Assembly (NCBI GenBank): GCA_963832945.1
Contig: CAWHVV010000011.1
Span: 85,712-149,711, forward strand
Length of the DNA stretch: 64,000 bases
Direction: 5' to 3'
Source of the DNA: JAFEDN01 sp963832945
GTDB lineage: Bacteria > Pseudomonadota > Gammaproteobacteria > Coxiellales > Coxiellaceae
The position numbers and the translations under genes were made by a program. The stretch's first letter is position 1, and every line of letters starts with the position of its first letter. Of this stretch, positions 61,626-64,000 are shown piece by piece. The notes under the pieces were generated by a model. That model was not told the DNA's origin. It did not search any database and worked only from the letters and a program-made list of their open reading frames with translations.

Positions 61626-64000
61626 TTAGAGGTGAGCTAACTTGCATGCCATTGCTTGCACTAGTCCATATTTGCCCAGACCTAGATTCGAGGTGGGATC
61701 TAAACGAACCTGACTGAAGGTAAGTGTAGAATACTTGCCCATATCAGATTCTTTTATAGTATAATAGGAGGTGGTAACAATATCACAGTTATTACTATTT
61801 CCTAGAGCTAGTCCGAGGTAACTATCCTTTATGTTGGTGTCTTTCATGTCGTTGCCATCACAGTACCATCAGTGCTTCGATAATTAATAATAGCCCCAAC
61901 GTTGTTGGGCGTATCCGCCGCATTATTAGTAGTCTGGATACGTTCTGAACATGCAGCACTACCGCGGGGGGATAATTCGCAAGTGCAGTTCATTGCCGGT
62001 ATTATCAGTATGAGCCACTATATATCAGGTAACTGCGATAGTCACATTCGTCACTACGGTATCACATGTTGTGACACAAAGCTTAATCAAGCTACCGTCC
62101 GAATAGGTACCGGTTAATTTGACTGCCTAAACCGCCGAGATTGGCAGAATCCCAATTTCCCATTCCCAGGTCACTGTCAACTGTGGCCCGTTTGGAGACT
62201 TTATATCCCATCCAAAAAATAATGGACTACTATTTACAACACGATCATCTGCCACTATCGTGACAGTCAGAGTCAGAGGGTCACTGGGAAGCATATCTTT
62301 AGCAGTAACGCCGATTTCGACCGAAGTGGAAGGGGAGCCCACAATACCGCCGTTCAGGGTTTTTCTACCATTCTCCCCGGAAGGGCTTTTCTCAACAAAT
62401 AGCCATCAGGAATAAGTCTCCCAGTTGGTCGTGTCGCTTACAGTAAATACAACACCCGTCATGCTTAGCGGCCACGGGATTAGATTTTTAAAAGCTGGTT
62501 CAAATTAATACCACATTTTGCACATTTTCCTGGGCCGTATTTCGAATTTACCTCCTTAATCGCATCAAAGTAAATAGTTTGTGTATTGTGTGGAGTCAGT
62601 ATTCCATGCTAATTGTCCACTGACTGTCAGCGTCACGCCATCTTTGGTTAGATCCCGATCCGGGTTCTGGGAATCAGGAGCTCCCATAGAGGCGGTGTAG
62701 ACAACCAGGCAATTTAAGCTGGTTTGAATCCGGGGGCATTCAGTGTGTTTGGATATACACCGTAAGCCTCGGGTTTAGCCAGCACCGTTGCGTAGGGAAC
62801 TGCAATAAAATATTTGCCTTCAGAGCCGTTTACCGATATCCATTCCTCCAGGTGTTTGGGTCACATTTCCGTTAGATCCTGTTCCCATATAGAGCTGGTC
62901 GATAATCGTTTTTCCTTTGATGGGGCCATTTACGACAGTGCTAATAAAATGGCTGGTGAGATCGATTGATTGATCCGCAGTTCCCTGAGCCTGAGTCTTA
63001 AGGGCTTTATCACCGGTCCAGCTAACCGCCACATTAGTGGGGTCTGGAAGAACGGACACTTGCACTGTTCCAGAAACGTAATGGTCGCCAACTCATTACT
63101 CGCTGTCACGGGTACCAAGATGGGTTTGCTTTGGAACCAGTAACATCCAGTGCATCGATACCATCGGCTGAGGGGTTTCTCATCAGATAGAGGATAAGCC
63201 GTTGGTCGAGTCTTTTTTGACTGTCCAGTTCGCAGCGGTAGTGGCGAAAACCAGGCCTGGCGTCCGGGCTTCGGGATTAATTTTATCGTCCAGAGTGATA
63301 CACTGCGTATTGGCATTACACTCGCTGATTGCCGTCGTATCAAACTTGATCTTGCCACTGGCATCCTTGCACTCACACAGGCGCGGCGGCCTGTGTCGGT
63401 ATGATGACAGATAATGTTGGATACATTTTTACCGATTTTTGGCTCGACAGTAAAAAATTGAACGTACAGCTTTGGCTACCCGGGGTTTTACCATCCGAGT
63501 TTTTAATTGTACCATCCGGGGTGATGGTCGCCCACGAGCAGGTTCCCGTAGCGGAATTGTTGCCATCAATAAAGATCAGTGCAGGATCGTTGACAGGGGT
63601 GGTTTCTGTACCTTGTAGGTCAATAGCGTTTTGCTCATATAAATCTCAGACAAGTAGGGATAATATCCAGTGAGTAATCCTTTTGTCCTATTGAAAGGGC
63701 GTCAGGTTAGCTTGAGCAACAGCAGGCGGTGTGAAATTACCGTATATCCTGTATCTGAAAACGGCATCATTCTGCTTATAGAAAACCCCATTTTTGGTAG
63801 CCTTGAATACTGAAACTACCCGTGCTGCCCGCATAGCTCGAACCCGCGGGGCACCACCTCGTCCGGGGAGGGGTGTTGGGTTGAGAACCATATCCGTTCT
63901 TCGGGGTCACTGGAATAGATGGGCTTCGAGCCGCCTGCATTTCCTCCATTTGTCCCAGGGGCGTAAATATCGCCAGGATCACCGAGGTCGGCATCCTGCG
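61626..64000 (-). pseudogene. Fragmented large secreted/surface-type protein (partial)
   Basis: No long frame survives, but minus-strand pieces in different frames read as one extracellular-type protein rich in Thr, Asn, Gly, Asp and Cys: SATGTCSWATITPDGTIKNS, ASGKIKFDTTAISECNANTQ, TQCITLDDKINPEARTPGL, VQVSVLPDPTNVAVSWTGDK, LTLTVTIVADDRVVNSSPLF, and the end STLTFSQVRLDPTSNLGLGK to stop at 61626. The beta-strand pattern and even spacing of short Cys-bearing blocks suggest repeated Ig-like or similar domains. The frame breaks about every 100-200 bases, far denser than elsewhere. The gene continues beyond the window. Poor base calls or advanced decay; no family assigned. Confidence 0.5.

Noticed and set aside
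1..64000. tRNA and rRNA genes
   Set aside because: No cloverleaf with the usual T-loop and anticodon pattern and no ribosomal RNA sequence was recognised on either strand by eye.

Overview
The window looks like the chromosome of a host-associated gammaproteobacterium of the Legionellales (Coxiellaceae/Legionella-like). This rests on gene order: rne-rluC | rpmF-plsX-fabHDG-acpP-fabF-mltG-tmk-holB-tatD, rpsF-rpsR-rplI-dnaB-alr and rluD-pgeF are classic gammaproteobacterial blocks. It also rests on content: a GSII-type glutamine synthetase, a DnaB intein and several large proteins with eukaryotic-like domains, as seen in intracellular Legionellales. The genus is not resolved.

Layout. 1-2762: arginine ABC transporter (artP partial, binding protein, artQ, artM). 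2747-4246: a large inverted duplication with a MITE-like palindrome in its centre. 4258-5442: lone AAA ATPase. 5513-9066: rne and rluC, divergent and both broken by several frameshifts. 9044-9249: a 206-bp MITE with target-site duplications. 9253-10740: a RING/U-box protein with a Rab-like pseudo-GTPase domain. 11016-20039: the fatty-acid/phospholipid/replication operon; fabG and fabF carry frameshifts. 20073-26565: secreted protein, GSII, POT transporter, RseP, Sel1 lipoprotein, acyl-CoA desaturase. 26835-33517: two giant tandem paralogues with 13 and 18 near-identical 42-residue octotricopeptide-like repeats and a C-terminal RAP domain. 33864-37565: ung, rlpA and an unknown 685-aa protein. 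37759-43197: rpsF-rpsR-membrane protein-rplI-dnaB(intein)-alr-sdhE. 43194-46540: two unknown effector-like genes downstream of rluD-pgeF-degP (46594-49590). 49651-53388: IQ-motif-like protein, Lon-like protease, ParDE-like toxin-antitoxin pair. 53605-58691: bamD, membrane protein, nadE (frameshifted), Mth938-like protein, L,D-transpeptidase, rlmB. 58758-61466: second MITE copy, broken VapBC-like pair, BrnTA-like pair, broken Rpn-family nuclease. 61626-64000: badly fragmented large secreted protein.

The housekeeping genes supply membrane lipid synthesis, DNA replication, translation and envelope maintenance. Accessory genes sit as insertions inside conserved blocks (between rluC and rpmF, between rluD and bamD, after degP, after sdhE), usually next to repeats. 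The most notable accessory genes are the U-box/pseudo-Rab protein and the OPR-RAP pair, both with architectures otherwise typical of eukaryotes.

Frameshifts cluster in a few stretches (about 7.1-8.8 kb, 14.4-15.9 kb, 56.1 kb, and beyond 59 kb) and hit genes normally essential. Nearly 38 kb in between carries none. Regional base-call error is the simplest explanation for the housekeeping cases; the accessory genes near the right end may be true decay. No tRNA, rRNA or CRISPR array was recognised.
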